The notes under the pieces: generated by a model | What the model was told of the DNA's origin: nothing | The model's database searches: none | Seen by the model: only the letters and a program-made list of their open reading frames with translations | Program-made: the position numbers and the translations under genes | Shown: positions 5,511 to 5,763 of the stretch, one piece after another | Position numbering within the stretch: position 1 is the stretch's first letter | Layout: each line of letters opens with the position of its first letter | Source: JALZHR01 sp036389695 | Lineage (GTDB): Bacteria; Acidobacteriota; Blastocatellia; Pyrinomonadales; Pyrinomonadaceae | Length of the DNA stretch: 5,763 nt | Reading direction: 5' to 3' | Assembly (NCBI GenBank): GCA_036389695.1 | Contig: DASVWG010000158.1 | Location: forward strand, 1 to 5,763

Positions 5511-5689
5511 TTGACAGAAGAATCAGAGGAATATTAGATAAGTTGCGTCCCTTTAAGGAATAGCTTCTTTGTTACTTTTAAAGCTAATTTTTGTGCAAAG
5601 CCCCTGTCAATGGAAAAATGTTAAGGTAGAGACCTTATCTTTCAGTAATATAAAAACCCAGTCTTATACTCTTAAGAAACTCGGTTTTT
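5511..5689 (+). ncRNA. Candidate small structured RNA (speculative)
   Basis: On the plus strand a perfect TTGACA (5511-5516) is followed, 15-18 bases later, by weak -10 candidates around 5532-5540. Downstream there is no ORF but several pairings: AGATAAG (5536-5542) with CTTATCT (5634-5640), TAGCTT (5561-5566) with AAGCTA (5581-5586), and TAAGGT (5622-5627) with ACCTTA (5632-5637), the last competing with the first. A hairpin followed by GGTTTTT closes the stretch at 5689. The layout resembles an sRNA gene of about 150 bases. No known RNA family is recognised, and each signal alone is weak. Confidence 0.2.
5652..5689. terminator. Imperfect hairpin with T-run, possible terminator
   Basis: AAAAACCCAG (5652-5661) pairs with CTCGGTTTTT (5680-5689) with one C-C mismatch, and inside it TCTTA (5662-5666) pairs with TAAGA (5673-5677). 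Both strands have T-rich 3' sides, so it could stop a plus-strand RNA or a minus-strand gene entering from the right edge, whose possible stop codon lies inside the hairpin at 5664-5666. Confidence 0.4.
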
Positions 5690-5762
5690 CGTTCTGCTCC
5701 CGACGTTGTGCGAAATCTTTTCGCCCGTAACGTTTCCTGCAATTTTTAAACAGCTCGGCAAG
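5664..5762 (-). CDS. Possible C-terminal end of a gene entering from the right edge
   Basis: One minus-strand frame is open from the window edge for 32 codons to TAA at 5664-5666, ending REQNEKPSFLRV. It is rich in charged residues (Lys, Arg, Glu) and shows no recognisable motif. A second minus frame is open for nearly as long (29 codons), so openness alone is weak evidence. The hairpin with T-run directly at the stop fits a gene end. Product unknown. Confidence 0.2.
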   Translation of the reverse strand, partial: LAELFKNCRKRYGRKDFAQRREQNEKPSFLRV

Positions 5763-5763
5763 A

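Larger units (their letters stand above)
5230..5763. other. AT-rich region with no convincing gene
   Basis: About 530 bases without a well-supported protein. A 61-codon minus-strand frame (5315-5500) lacks a ribosome binding site and any family resemblance and is not called. What is visible: a minus-strand TATAAT at 5334-5339 with a poor -35 region that might start the small peptide transcript; TTGACA on the plus strand at 5511-5516 and on the minus strand at 5605-5610; three hairpins between 5559 and 5689; and an octamer CCGGAAAT at 5328-5335 and 5421-5428, also found at 5089-5096. The region may be a long leader, a regulatory RNA locus or plain intergenic DNA. Confidence 0.5.

Noticed and set aside
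5543..5611. Minus-strand GGGACGCAA, reminiscent of the c-di-GMP-I riboswitch core
   Set aside because: The remaining conserved segments and the two flanking stems of that riboswitch class are not present, and no suitable gene follows closely.
1..5763. Search for tRNA or rRNA genes, CRISPR arrays, insertion sequences, integrase sites and a beta-lactamase gene
   Set aside because: None seen on either strand; there are no regularly spaced repeats, transposase motifs or terminal inverted repeats.

Overview
The window reads as a chromosomal stretch of a Gram-negative bacterium, most likely an acidobacterium. This rests on protein family style only, not on a database search: a 1021-residue Oar-like TonB-dependent outer-membrane protein with an N-terminal carboxypeptidase-regulatory-like domain, next to a BlaI/M56 repressor-protease pair, is a combination abundant in Acidobacteriota. 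Coding DNA is moderately GC-rich and intergenic DNA is clearly AT-rich.

Every gene that can be supported lies on the minus strand, so the biological order runs from high to low coordinates. Positions 5230-5763 hold no convincing gene. They contain promoter-like hexamers, several hairpins, a possible small structured RNA, and possibly the tail of a minus-strand gene entering from the right edge. Positions 5116-5229 encode a 37-residue peptide with a near-ideal ribosome binding site and a signal peptide; a strong hairpin terminator (5055-5086) closes it. A clear sigma70-type promoter (4905-4933) then drives a two-gene operon: a BlaI/MecI/CopY-type winged-helix repressor (4453-4896) and, 7 bases on, an M56-family membrane metallopeptidase (3447-4445) that lacks the C-terminal sensor domain of BlaR1. 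After a 150-base gap comes the large TonB-dependent receptor (231-3296), ended by a textbook intrinsic terminator (152-179). Positions 1-151 hold only a doubtful 37-codon ORF and perhaps the first codons of a gene leaving the window.

Proposed logic (inference): the M56 protease senses something at the membrane and directly or indirectly relieves repression by BlaI, which probably controls its own promoter. A 9-base direct repeat occurs twice upstream of the blaI-type gene, one copy overlapping the -35 box. A variant of the same element lies in the gap in front of the receptor gene. This suggests, without proving it, that the outer-membrane transporter is part of the same regulon. The most unusual items are this possible regulatory link, the near-leaderless repressor transcript, and the tiny secreted peptide whose predicted mature part is only seven residues.
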